DNA from: Pogostemon cablin
Taxonomy: Eukaryota > Streptophyta > Magnoliopsida > Lamiales > Lamiaceae
DNA: 64,000 nucleotides
Direction of reading: 5' to 3'
Assembly: GCA_023678885.1 (NCBI GenBank)
Contig: CM042965.1
Span: 29,927,777 to 29,991,776, forward strand
Below the pieces are notes generated by a model. It saw only the letters and a program-made list of their open reading frames with translations. It ran no database searches and had not been told where the DNA came from. This document shows positions 35,001 through 47,239 of this stretch, piece after piece; position 1 is the stretch's first letter; every line of letters starts with the position of its first letter. Position numbers and translations under genes: made by a program.

Positions 35001-37951
35001 TCAGGTTCGATTGGTCTGCATCAGGTTCGATTGATTCTACACCAGGTTCGAGCGGATTTGCATCAGGTTCGGTTGGTCTGCATCAGGTTCGATCAATGAT
35101 GCACCAGGTTCGAGCGGATTCACATCAGGTTCGATTGGTCTGCATCAGGTTCGATCGACTCTGAACTAGGTTCGAGCGGGTTTGCATCAAGTTCGACTGG
35201 TTTGCATCAGGTTCCGCGTGAGTCTTCATAATATGATCGGGCAGGGTGCCAGAGTGGTGCAGCAGGCTGCAGGGAGGTCGATCCCCATCGCAGTTGTCCG
35301 CATTCGTGATTGGTGGCGAACAATCGAATTCGTTGTTATATAACTGTTATAATTGATTTATTAATTGATTATTGTTATATATGTATGCATGATTCTCTAT
35401 GATTTATTGCCTTAAATAGAAGCATGCTAGATTGCGTATTATATTTGGTATATTATATGCATGTATGTTGGAGTGTTGATCAAGTCAACTTATTTTTGGC
35501 AATTTATTTCCTTATATATAACTGCTATAATTGTTTTATTGGTCAATTATTGTTATATATTTGGAAGTATGAGCATGCTAGGTTGCATATTTTATTCTGA
35601 AATATTATATGCATGTAAAAACCCTCGGTCTTAAATAACTAAGTGGGAGAGGGGATTGGTAAAAATTCCCGCTGCCTCCATTATTGGTTTGTAAGTGATG
35701 TGAGTAAACTTGCGTGTTGGCAATAGGCCTTCCTCCCTAACGGATGAGTTTATTCACGGATCACTGGTACAGACTTCATTACATAATTATTGTTTGTAAT
35801 GTGGCACATGAACTTGCGTGTTGGCAATAGGCCTTCCTCCCTAACGGATGAGTTTATGTGGGGCTCACTGGTACAAACTTATAATTGATGATTGTAGGAA
35901 GCTATCCGAGCGCGTGTGTACTTCTCCAACTGTAAGGCACACAAGCTCGCGCAGTGGACTTGGGATCAAATAATGGTGTACACTTGGGTGTAAATAATTA
36001 GTATCCTCCCCAACGGAGTCACTGCTATTATTTGCATGGCTAAAGAGGAACCGACTAATTATTTTGTCATAAAGTTAGGTTGACAAATGAAATTAATGGG
36101 TAAAACCTTCTCTTGTAAATGTTCGGGTTTGTAAACGTCCACACTAACGTGGCTTGCAGACTCACGGTGCTTGAGATAAAATTGAGAGAAAATCCAGCGC
36201 AGTAATATTGCAGAGGCAATATCTGGAGTTTCAACCGTCGGATCAGGCTGATTTTTGGTCAGCACGTTCAGAATTTATGGATGTACATTCTGAACGGTAA
36301 AGATCGTATTTGGAGCTTTGTGTTGTCGGAAATACGCCGAAAACAGAAGCAGTTTTTTGGGCGATTCTGTTCTGCGCAGTCGAGGGAAAAGAGCTATTTC
36401 TCACAATCTAACCGTTGGATCGACCTGTAATTTGGAAAGCATGTTCAAAACTCACAGGCGTAGATTCTGGACGGTGGAGATTGGATTCCCAGTTCCTACG
36501 GTTGCGAACCCTGAACGACAGTTGGTGTAGTTTGATGTTGCGCGTTGGGCTGAACTTGATTCCGTGCAAGTAGGCCCTTGGACGAGCGACAGTTCGAGCG
36601 AATTTGTATCAGGTTCGATTGATGCTACACCAGGTTCGAGCAGATTTGCATCAGGTTCGGTTGGTCTACATCAGGTTCGATCGATGCTGCACCAGGTTCA
36701 AGCGGGTTTACATCAGGTTCGATTGGTCTACATCAAGTTCGATCGATGCTGTACCAGGTTCGAGCGGATTTGTATCAGGTTCGATTGGTCTGCATCAGGT
36801 TCGATTGATGCTACACCAGGTTCGAGCGGATTTGCATCAGGTTCGGTTGGTCTGCATCAGGTTCGATCAATGATGCACCAGGTTCGAGCGGATTCACATC
36901 AGGTTCGATTGGTCTGCATCAGGTTCGATCGACTCTGAACTAGGTTCGAGCGAGTTTGCATCAAGTTCGACTGGTTTGCATCAGGTTCCGCGTGAGTCTT
37001 CATAATATGATCGGGCAGGGTGCCAGAGTGGTGCAGCAGGCTGCAGGGAGGTCGATCCCCATCGCAGTTGTCCGCATTCGTGATTGGTGGCGAACAATCG
37101 AATTCGCTGTTATATAACTGTTATAATTGATTTATTAATTGATTATTGTTATATATGTATGCATGATTCTCTATGATTTATTGCCTTAAATAGAAGCATG
37201 CTAGATTGCGTATTATATTTGGTATATTATATGCATGTATGTTGGAGTGTTGATCAAGTCAACTTATTTTTGGCAATTTATTTCCTTATATATAACTGCT
37301 ATAATTGTTTTATTGGTCAATTATTGTTATATATTTGGAAGTATGAGCATGCTAGGTTGCATATTTTATTCTGAAATATTATATGCATGTAAAAACCCTC
37401 GGTCTTAAATAACTAAGTGGGAGAGGGGATTGGTAAAAATTCCCGCTGCCTCCATTATTGGTTTGTAAGTGATGTGAGTAAACTTGCGTGTTGGCAATAG
37501 GCCTTCCTCCCTAACGGATGAGTTTATTCACGGATCACTGGTACAGACTTCATTACATAATTATTGTTTGTAATGTGGCACATGAACTTGCGTGTTGGCA
37601 ATAGGCCTTCCTCCCTAACGGATGAGTTTATGTGGGGCTCACTGGTACAAACTTATAATTGATGATTGTAGGAAGCTATCCGAGCGCGTGTGTACTTCTC
37701 CAACTGTAAGGCACACAAGCTCGCGCAGTGGACTTGGGATCAAATAATGGTGTACACTTGGGTGTAAATAATTAGTATCCTCCCCAACGGAGTCACTGCT
37801 ATTATTTGCATGGCTAAAGAGGAACCGACTAATTATTTTGTCATAAAGTTAGGTTGACAAATGAAATTAATGGGTAAAACCTTCTCTTGTAAATGTTCGG
37901 GTTTGTAAACGTCCACACTAACGTGGCTTGCAGACTCACGGTGCTTGAGAT
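29083..37951 (+). repeat. Five head-to-tail copies of a 1774-bp unit in the copia leader
   Basis: Units: 29083-30856, 30857-32630, 32631-34404, 34405-36178 and 36179-37951. Each starts AAATTGAGAGAAAATCC and ends ACGGTGCTTGAGAT. Units 2-5 differ at only about 2-5 positions per pair. Unit 1 differs from unit 2 at about 30 positions, nearly all in its first half. Each unit holds a ~400-bp array of 20-21-bp GGTTCGA repeats, a duplicated AT-rich ~110-bp block and a duplicated ~80-bp block containing TTGCGTGTTGGCAATAGGCC. The frames of 62-124 residues inside are repeat translations, not proteins. Confidence 0.95.
29490..29895 (+). repeat. 20-21-bp GGTTCGA array, present in each 1774-bp unit
   Basis: The core CAGGTTCGA is repeated about 18 times with alternating tails (GCGGATTTGCAT, TTGGTCTGCAT, TCGATGCTGCAC), giving a three-step higher-order period of about 62 bp. 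Equivalent arrays lie about 1774 bp further on in each unit (31264, 33038, 34812 and 36586 onward). Confidence 0.9.
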
Positions 37952-40900
37952 GTCGGTGAATTTTATTTTTATATTGTTTTGAGGGAATCAATATAAAAGG
38001 ATAAAATTTGAAGTTTTGATCGGTAAATTAATTTATGATTCACTGATTTTCAAATGGTTTTATCTCACATATTATTAACTAAAAGAAATTATATTTACTT
38101 GTCCAAATTAGATGACTAGAAAAGAATCTTGGTTTTGAATTTTACTGCTTAAGAAAATACATGTGTGTTCTCACAAGGGATGTCTCATGATGCCTATTAA
38201 AGTCTCTAGTGAAGAGATGAGAGGTTCATAGAAATATGATGGTCTCATGTAACTCTTCGGATACTTGAGTAAGTTAAAAGGCAGAAGATCATGATTTAAT
38301 TTAATGAATGAATTGGGAAAGCATGGAGTATAAATTGAAGGGAAACCTAGATCAATTTAATTCTTCGTGAATTGCCTAGATGTTTTTGAGTAAGTTCCAC
38401 CTGAATTACAATAGGATGTATATGGTGGAAAACTTCTGGCAAAACATATGGCAAAGGAAAGCCATTTTCATCATAATGTGAACAAGTTTTATATCTTATT
38501 CACTAGTTGTTTAAAACATGATTAGTGATGGCATTTACTGACACGAAGTGTGTAGATACTGGAATCACTAAATGTTTATTACTAAGTGAGGATAAGATTG
38601 TTATGACATGGGTAAAACTACAAGAGTAGTGGCTATTGCAGTGGGAGTTGTCTATTTATCTAATGATATGAGTAGACGTTTGATTATGAGAAATTGTTTT
38701 ACGTACGTTTTCATAGAAAGAATTTGATTTCAGTTTCTATGCATTAATAGATGGATACTCCATTTCATTTAAATGACATGGTCATTATAATGAAGGATAG
38801 AGTTGTAATCTGTTATTGTACGTTGGTGAATAATTTGTATACTCTTAAATCATGTATATTCCACAGATGCAACAAATAGTAATTAATAATGAATCTTCTA
38901 ATCTTAGTAAGAGAAAGATACCTTCGGATATGAACTAAACATATATTTGGCATCTAAGACTAGATCATTTTACTTGAGTAGGATTCAAAAGTTGATAGCC
39001 GATAGACCCTTAGGTTTATCTGAAGTGGTAACTATCTGACTTTCGAGTCTTGCTTGGGAGTAAAAATGACTAATTGCTTTTTCAAGGCAAAGGGGTGCAG
39101 AACCAAAGATATATATGTTGGAATTAGTTCATTATGATTTATGTGGTCCTAAGATTGTCCGGATGAGAGGTGGATATGAATATTCGTCAATCGATGAATT
39201 ATTCTTGAAATGGATATATTTGTTTGATGCACTGCATGTCTAAGTTCCTTGATTAATTCAAGAATTGCAAGGCTGGTACAGTGAAGCATCATGGAAAATA
39301 TATCAAGTAATGACGATTTAATCCTTATTACGAGTACCTCTTAGGGTAGTTAGGAGCTATTAATCAGAGGTTGAGATTAAATCACAAGTGGTCTACACCG
39401 GGCATGCCCCAGCTGAATGGTGTGGTGGATAGAAGGAATAAGACTCTTATGGTAATGATTAGATAGGTGATGAATTATTTGGAATTACTTAATTCATTTT
39501 ATGGATAAGCCCTAGAAACAATAATTCATTTGAATGTTTGTCTGTTTGTGGGATATGCTATAAAAATGAAGGTGATTTATTTAGTCTGAAAGATCGAAGG
39601 GTGATTGTTAACACAAACACTAGATTTTTGGAAAGAGACTATGTATTAAATCATAAACCCATGCATAAATTGTTCTAAAGGAAGTGAGAGGGAAAAACAC
39701 AAAGTATAAGTACCAAGTGTACAAGAGGATATACCACAAGGTAAACTGCAACGCGTGTTATGTCTGATACACAATTGCGTGTAGTGCCTTGTCATAGTGG
39801 GAGGGTTCTTCGACAACCTGTAAGATACATGTTTTGGGAAAGTCATGAGACTTGGCCCCTAGCAAACATGAAATGGACCCACGGATACGACGAAGCACTA
39901 CAAGTTAGAAATGCTAAATCCTAGCAAAGTGCAATGAATATTAAAATAGAATCGATGGATTTTAAATTAGGTCTGGATGCTTGTTGAACCGCAAAATGGC
40001 GTAAAAGCCATTGGAAGCGGGCATGCAAGAATAAAAGAGGATCATAGAATAAGGTGAAAACCTTGGAAGCAAGCTTGTTGCGAAAAGGTATACTCAGAAA
40101 GAAAGAGTTCGATTATGAGAAAACCTGTTCGCCGGTAGTTATGCCTAAGTTGATCCAAACTCTTTTATTTGTTGCTACTCATATGAAATATGAGGGATAG
40201 CAAATAGATGTCGAGACAGCTTTCCTGATTGGAAGTCTTAAGGGAAACATCTATGTGAAGCAACCAGAGTGATTCATTGCAAAAAGCTAAGAGCATTGTG
40301 ATAATAAGCTTAAAAGTGTTCATTCATGGACTAAAGCAAGCTTCAAGATCATGAAACATCCGTTTTGATGAGGTAATCCAGTGACATGGATCTAATCAAT
40401 GATCGGATGGTTCTTGTGTATTGAAAAGAGTGATGGAAACGTGGTGGTATTTCTTGTACTATACGTAGATAGTATCTTGCTCATTGGAGACAGTGAAAGA
40501 GTATTGTCGGGCGTATGGGTATGGTTGATAAAGCGGTATGAGATGAAGGACTTAAGAAGAGCAAAAATATCCTTTTGATCACGGTAATACGGATCACAAG
40601 AAAGGATGTTATGCTTATCTCAAGTTTCATATAATGATACGATTCTTACTCGTTTAGCATGTGAATTTATCTAAGTGAATGTGTCTTGTGACACAAAAGT
40701 AGATAAAGAAGATGAAAGCGGTTCTTTATGCTTCGGCAAATGAGGAAGCTTAATCTAAGGAATGCTATGCACGAGATTGGATATCTGTTTTGCCGATGGC
40801 ATGAACAGTGGGTATCAAGGTATCCCAAAATAAGAATGTTGAACTGTGGTAAGACATATACTTATGTACCTGAAAAGGACTAGAAACTATATGTGGGCTT

Positions 40901-41432
40901 ACCAAACAGATTCACTGATTCTTATGGGTTACATAAATTTAGATTTTTCAAATCAGATAGGGACGGCAGTAAATCCACCTCAAAGGTTATGCGTTTAATT
41001 TTAGGAAGTTGAGTCATAATGTGGAGGAGTGTTATATAGTAATATATTTCAGACTCCGGACTCCATCATGGAAAGATGATAAATTGGAGCCTAGGAGGCA
41101 GCCAAAGTATCTGTATGACTCTAGAAACTTCATGATGGACTTTGAAGTATTTCTAAGTTTGCCCAAAATTATCACAATTTAAATTAATGATATTGGTGCA
41201 GTTGCAAACTTAAAGGAATCACGAGTCCATAAGACAATTAAACACATGGAGCGCGAGTACCACCTGTTATGAGAAATCGTATGATGAGGGGAAGGTTGTT
41301 GTCACCTAGATTGCATCGGATGATAACCTAGTAAATCCATTTACAAGGACCTTAAGGCGAGAGCTTTTGATGGTCGTGTAGTGGGAGTGGAAATCAGATG
41401 TATGGCAGAAGACATGACAGCATAGTCTTTTA
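37952..41432 (+). pseudogene. Copia gag-pol remnant, heavily decayed
   Basis: Short in-frame matches occur in copia order. Pre-integrase: WHLRLDHF near 38950. Integrase: ELVHYDLCGPK and GGYEYSS (~39120-39190), then STPGMPQLNGVVDRRNK (~39390-39450), where the usual Glu is Asp. RT: FDYEKTCSPVVM and DVETAFLIGSLKGNIYVKQPE (split here as DVETAFLIGS and LKGNIYVKQPE; ~40110-40270). The YVDD box has become YVDS at 40462-40473, so RT is dead. RNase H: traces at 40700-41030. Stops and shifts are dense. Length (~3.5 kb) is below the usual 4-4.5 kb, and gag is barely recognisable (38150-38520). Confidence 0.82.
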
Positions 41433-41447
41433 GTATAAGTGGGAGAT
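41433..41447 (+). other. Copia polypurine tract
   Basis: ATAAGTGGGAGAT directly before the 3' LTR, typical of copia elements. Confidence 0.75.
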
Positions 41448-42845
41448 TGTTGGATTGTATACTAAAAATCTAGCTTTTTGTATGAACAATGTTATAACAA
41501 TTAATTTGAAATGAGAATCATATGATCAAATGATTGCATCTTATAATTCATTCATATGTTCGATGCAATAGTCCACTTACTTTATACTGTAGATAATATG
41601 TTGTGCGACAACATGCGGAAGATCATATTATCAGTTTCTTTATAAAGTATAAACAGATGCTCACAACCGAGATAGACGGAGACTCTCTATCGGGATGGTT
41701 GTAGTGTGGTTTGGTATTAGCTTGTCTTGGCTATAGAATCACATTAGTGCACTTGTGTGTATTGAGCAGGACCGCTTGAGATCGTTCGACTTATACTGAC
41801 TTATAGGAGAACTTGATCTCAGTTATTATGGAAGTTCGTGCTCTTAATCCCTATACAATAACCTCGACACGTAGGGCAGTATGTATTTCTTTGATTCATC
41901 AATGGGTGAGATTTACATGTAATTAAATCAACAAACTCGATGAGTTGGGAAATAGTGCTGTCTCTATGGTGTGCTGTTGATTGTAGAAGGAATCCATGTC
42001 CGTCATAGGTTGATGATGTCCCCTTGAGGAGCTCATAAGGATTATCATGTAAACCCTGCAGGTGGAATTTATTCCGACATGATAATGAGGTTGAGTGGTA
42101 CTACTCTTGGATGAGATATTAATTAATTGAGTTGTCAGTAACTTAAATTAATTAATGGACATTGTATATCTTAAACATGGGGAGACTAACGGGCTCATAA
42201 TAAGAAGGAGTCCAAAACGTAATTTTGGGATTGGTACGGTAGTGCAATAATAATATTTTAGTGGAATATATTATTATTATTGGACTTAAGTATAAGCTTT
42301 GGGCTAAGCTTGGATACTTAAGCCCAATGGAGGCTCAACCTAATTTCTCCTCCTGGTCCCTGCTGTAGCCCATGTATATAAGTCACCTCAGCTTATCTGG
42401 AACCCTAATCTAATCTAACTGATTATTCACGTGTGATGAGGGTTGAGAGCAGATTGAGGAAGTCTCGTAGATCGTCGCCCACACGACGTCGAGATCGGAC
42501 TTGGGACATACAGCAGAAGATCAGAAGGTAGTTTGCTGCTGCTGTCCGCCACCTTGCGAAATTGATATAAAATTGTAAATTGCTCAGAATTTGATGATCA
42601 ATATACTGACGGAAAGCAGTCGAAGAGAGGATCGTCTGAACGCAAAGATCACTCAATTCCGACATCAGACGAGGAAGTTATTACCATTCTCGTGGGACTG
42701 CGCAGGCTGCCTGCGAGAATCAATCTTCATCAACATACCCTGGTGAACGGTAATCATTTCTATGATTTATTGCTTCCGCTGTGATATGATAGAAATGCAT
42801 GATATTCTAACGGGTCACGTTAACCAAACGATCCAAGCGCCAACA
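41448..42845 (+). repeat. Copia 3' LTR
   Basis: 1398 bp, same length as the 5' LTR. Ends CCAACA before GAAAG. Confidence 0.95.
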
Positions 42846-43706
42846 GAAAGGATGTGGATGATGGTTGGGGGTGATCCTCACTTGTGGGGTGTAAGATGAT
42901 TGTGTTGCGGTCTTCCTTGGTGTGATCTAAATCCCCTTTTATACTTGTAAGCTCTCCTTATGGACCTTGGATGGGCTTTTTCTTGGAAAACACGAAAATA
43001 ACACACTCTCAGGCATTTAGTTCGACCATGGTTCGACTTTCATTGATGGTCGAACCATGTCATCAAGGTCGAACCACACTGAAACAAACTTTCAGGTTCC
43101 TAGTTTGGATCGAACCAGTGGTCGAACTAGATCAGTGAGGTCGAACCAGCTTGTGCAGTTTCACCGTTTCGAGTATAACTTCCACATCCATACTCCGATT
43201 TGAGTGATTCTTATGCTCACAAGATCCTCTCTTTCTTGACTTTCTATCCATATAAGGAACTTACAAAAAATCTGATATTTGAATGTATAACAAGTCATGA
43301 AATGTGGCACAACCGTGCTTAGTAGGAATAGCTTGCGCGGCGTCACCATTTTAATTATAACTTTCTTGTATGGATTCCAATTGAGGTGTTTATTAGGCCA
43401 AACAACCCTCTCTTCTGTGGATTTTCAACCATGTATCACACTTTTAGTTTTGAGCTCCACACAAACACATAAAAATTACACAAATTGGACATGCGTTTTC
43501 CAGCATTCTTGCACAAGTTACACATTTTCTCCAAATTTGTACTTTTGATCCTTTTTCCACCTAAAACACAATAAAACACTTCAAACATACCTTGTTCTCA
43601 CATATATCAAATATAAGATACTTGTGCTAATATATGACAAAAATTCACATTAAAAATGTGTTAAATTGGACACTAAAACATGCTTATTCTCACTCTCATC
43701 ACCCAC

Positions 43707-45198
43707 ATTAAGAGAGAGGATCATATTAGCGCATGCTGAAGATTAGGTTATGAGAAAAATGAAAGAAAAAGCAGGCTCGGGGACATACCAGGGGTTTAGT
43801 GTAAAGGACGATAATGTTTTGCTCTAAGAAAATAAAATTTGTGTTCCCTATAATAAAGACATTAGAAGAGAGATATTGGAAGAAGCACATAATACACGGT
43901 ACACCACTCATCCGGGGGGTACCAAAATGGACCGCGATTTGAAAGAGGTATTTTGGTGGAGAAGTATGAAGCGGGATATTGTAAAAATTTGTGGAAAGAT
44001 GCTTGACTATGCCAACAAGTCAAGGCGGAGCACCAAAGACCAGTTGGGAAATTGAAACCACTGGAAATTCCTGAATGGAAATGGGAATAGATATCAATGG
44101 ATTTTCTTGTGGGCTTCCAAAATCAGTAAAAGGAAATCACACCGTATGGCTTATAATGGATAGATTGACAAAGTCCGCTCACTTTTTACTGGTGAGGATG
44201 AACCTAAGAATATAACAGTACACAATTGTACATCAAGGAAATTTTGAGGTTACATGGCGCCCCAATCTCGATAATGTCAGATAGGGATACACAGTTTACC
44301 TTTAGATTTTGGGAGAGTTTACATAGAGCAATGGACATGAAGTTGACATTTAGTACTGCTTACCACCCTCAAACAGATGGGCAGTCTGAGAGGACAATTT
44401 AGGTATTGAAAGACATGCTACGGGCATGTGCTCTCGATTTAGATGGAGATTGGGAGGAACATCTTCCATTGGTAGAATTCGCATATAATAACAACTATCA
44501 ATCCACTATAAAGATGGCACCGTATGAGGCCTTGTATTGAAGGAAATTTTGTTCACCATTATATTGGAACGAGATAGGAGAGCGAGAGGTATTAGGCCCA
44601 AATGTCATAGAAAGGATTGTGAGCAAAGTGAAGAAAATTAAGGAGAGTATTAAGGCAGCCCAAGAAAAATTAAGGATAGTATTAAGGCAGCCCAAGATAG
44701 ACCAAAATCTTACACAGATAATCGAATGAGAGAACTAGAATTTGTTGTGGGAGACAAGGTCTTCTTGAAGGTATCACCAACTAGAGGAGTGGCTTGTTTT
44801 GGGAAGAAAGGAAAAAGTTAAAATCGAGTTTTACTGGTCCTTTTGAGATTTTGGAGCGAGTGGGCGAGTTAGCTTACATATTAGCGTTGCCTCCAGAATT
44901 TTCATCGATACATAACATTTTTCATGTATCGATGCTTAGAAAATATGTTCATGAACCTAGCCACGTTATAAGCTTTGCAAACTTGGAAGTTAACCACGAC
45001 TTAACCTATGAAGAAAAACCAAAAGCGATACTAGATTGAGAAATTCGGAAGTTGAAGAAACAACATGCATTATACATTAAGGTTTTATGTGAAGGTCATG
45101 GGGAGGACGAGGCTACATGGAGCGAGAGGAAGAAATTCGAGCTAACTTTTCTAAGTTTCCAGAAGTGGGTATGTCACTGTTTTTCGAGGATGAAATAA
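43707..45198 (+). pseudogene. Ty3/gypsy integrase and chromodomain-like end, broken (part 2)
   Basis: This continues the frame cut at 26427. It reads LRERIILAHAED, then SVKDDNVLL and EILEEAHNTRYTTHPGG (zinc-binding region), with ISMDFLVGF, SDRDTQF and TDGQSERT carrying all three catalytic acids. The GPF..ERVGELAY region follows, then LTYEEKPKAILD and EDEATWSER, which fit a chromodomain. Several stops and shifts. A 32-bp tandem duplication (44634-44665 and 44666-44697) breaks the frame. Ends at TAA 45196-45198. Confidence 0.87.
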
Positions 45199-45216
45199 AT
45201 TTTTATGAGGGTAGGA

Positions 45217-46229
45217 TGTAACACCTCACTAAATTTAAATACTTAATTAAATCAAATAAGAATAAAAGAAAAGACTCTAGCATATAAAATAATATTAATA
45301 CACAAGTGACCATTCTAATTCCTACTTAGAATTTATAATTTAGAAGCTTTATGATCACATAAGCCCTTTCACATTTCTAACACATGTGAGATTACACACC
45401 AAAAGACTTCCCATTCCCCAATTATCTACAATTAATTTAGGGTAATTATTAGGATAGCATTTATATTTATTTAGTATCATGACTTATCATTAGCTCACAA
45501 ATCCCCTATATAAAACCCAAGCCCCAAGCTCACCATTCACACTACCACATTTCATTCTAAAATTTGATAAGTTCTCAAGAGGTTCTAAGTTAGGACAAGT
45601 CTCAAGCAAGTTATTTATTCAAGACTAAGGTGTGGAGATTTTATTTGTTTTCTTATATGAATAAGCATGTTTCTTGATGTTTATGATATGAGATCTATAA
45701 ATGCATATATGAAAGTAAGTTTGTACTTAATTGCACTATAGAAATTAGCTAGGACCGGGATTGTATGAAGATCCCCGAGGTATACTCGTCGTGCTCATGT
45801 TATTATCGATCGATCAAGAGACTTAAACTATTTTTATGCCAAGTTGATGTATTCATGATATCGATGTATGTTATTATTTATATTTGATTATACATATTGT
45901 ACCCCACTGAGCAAGTTGGAATGCTCACCCCAAACACTTAACATTTTTAGATTATAAAGGTTGAGACAAGGGTTGGATGGAGGTGTAATTGGCTCAGGTG
46001 TCCAAACCTAAATTCCTATGATTTTCATTTTAAGTTCTATGCTTTATGAACTCATGTTTCTCTACTTAACTAGAGATAAAACTATGTCTTCATCATGAAC
46101 TATAATTATGAAACTTTGTTATCAATTATGAAGTATGGCTTATTGGTTTTTGTATTTTAATATTTCTATTTTAAATTAATTAATATCCTATTTTTATAAA
46201 AATATTTTTATAAAAATTGGGATGTTACA
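45217..46229 (+). repeat. 3' LTR of the Tekay-like element
   Basis: TGTAACACCTC..GGGATGTTACA, 1013 bp, preceded by the PPT ATGAGGGTAGGA. TGTAACA/TGTTACA ends are typical of this lineage. Confidence 0.85.
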
Positions 46230-46235
46230 TATATG

Positions 46236-46612
46236 CACAATAACTTAAAAAGAAGAGGGTTTACGGGTTTAGGATATAAGAATGAACTTTGGAAGGCTGA
46301 TAGAGTAACTACGGTGGGTCTTTTTAATACTGCAATAGAGGATATGAGACAACCCTAAAGTTGTAGATTGATTTACTAACAAACACCCCAAGCAATGGTT
46401 AAAGTCTCATTTTAGTGAAGTATCAAAGTGTGACATGTTGTTGAATGATGTTTGTTAGAGCTTAAATGTTAGAAGATGTGAACCTGGGAGGAGAAGAAGA
46501 AAAATTCATGTCACAAGTCTACTCAAAAATTGAAAAGACAACGAATCCAGTTCAATTGTTGCGTGTGTGGAGTTGAAGGTCATAACATTATATGATTGTA
46601 AACAAAACATTT
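46236..46612 (+). pseudogene. Mutator (MULE) transposase, C-terminal fragment
   Basis: Translation in shifting frames gives KRRGFTGLGYKNELWKADRV, then QWLKSHFSEVSKCDMLLNDV and a CCHC-like finger CCVCGVEGHN. These match the region after the MULE catalytic domain and its SWIM/zinc-knuckle end. It starts within ten bases of the Tekay LTR end, so the gypsy element probably inserted into a MULE. Stops and frameshifts are present, and the N-terminal part is not adjacent. Confidence 0.7.
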
Positions 46613-47239
46613 GAATGATATAGAAAATTGGTAAAATTAGATGATATATGATTTTAATAAAATCATAAACAAAAAATAAAAACTCTTTTTGCCAATCATC
46701 ATTTACTTTTAAGAAAATATTTCTACTGAATAATAAAAATACATTGACTTGACATTATATATAATAACAAATATATTGTTTAAAAATAATTATTATTCAT
46801 TATTATAATGTAAATGAAAACTTTGTGATATATAGCACCATTAATTGAGTAAATTAAACAATAAATACAATATTTTAAAATCATTATTATTTTTACTTAA
46901 TAAAAATAAAAAATTTAATAATTGCTATTTATATCCAACATTAAAATATTAAAACATTTAACAAAAAATAATACGTATATACTTATATTTAATTATAGTA
47001 GTATGCTATAAAATTTATTTAAATGAATTATTTTTCAATTTAATAATTTCTCTTTATATCCAATATATTAAAATAAATAAAATAATTAAATACAAATTAA
47101 ATACCAACCAACTATATCTTAACATTTACCTTAGCCTTAGAAACATGATTTTTTTAAAAAATCATCAACTTTCATTCTTCTTTTATGATTTTTTTTATTT
47201 GTATTTATAACTAACTTAATTTTTTAGGCAAATATTACT
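46613..47239. other. AT-rich DNA
   Basis: Low-complexity A/T sequence. Nothing recognised. Confidence 0.5.

Larger units (their letters stand above)
27463..42845 (+). mobile_element. Ty1/copia LTR retrotransposon, 15.4 kb, nonautonomous, with expanded leader
   Basis: TGTTGG..CCAACA ends with target duplication GAAAG (27458-27462 and 42846-42850). Both LTRs are 1398 bp with roughly 33 differences by eye (~2.4 percent), mostly transitions. It has a Met-tRNA type PBS, an 8.9-kb five-unit tandem array, a decayed copia gag-pol and a PPT. It is much longer than usual copia elements (about 5-9 kb), the excess being the array. Confidence 0.95.
26428..43701 (-). mobile_element. Athila-like solo LTR on the minus strand, split by a copia insertion
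   Basis: The LTR consists of 26428-27462 and 42851-43701, about 1.89 kb after removing the insert. On the minus strand it starts TGATGAGAGTG (43701) and ends ..CATCA (26428), flanked by CCCAC at 26423-26427 and 43702-43706. Its sequence matches the first Athila LTR, for example GCATGG..GATGCGTCCATA and CTAGAA..GGGGGATGAAAT-like blocks. It carries GGTTCGACC-type modules at ~43019-43150 and a TATA box at ~42937-42944. No internal region remains. Confidence 0.9.
23411..46229 (+). mobile_element. Chromovirus-like (Tekay-type) Ty3/gypsy element, 5'-truncated and interrupted
   Basis: Coding remains at 23411-26427 and 43707-45198 join across a nested insert. The PPT GAGGGTAGGA is followed by a 3' LTR at 45217-46229. 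Order is gag, PR, RT, RNase H, INT with a C-terminal chromodomain-like segment. The 5' LTR is absent. Assignment to Tekay/Del rests on the LTYEE..AILD and VLCEGHGEDEATW segments. Confidence 0.85.
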
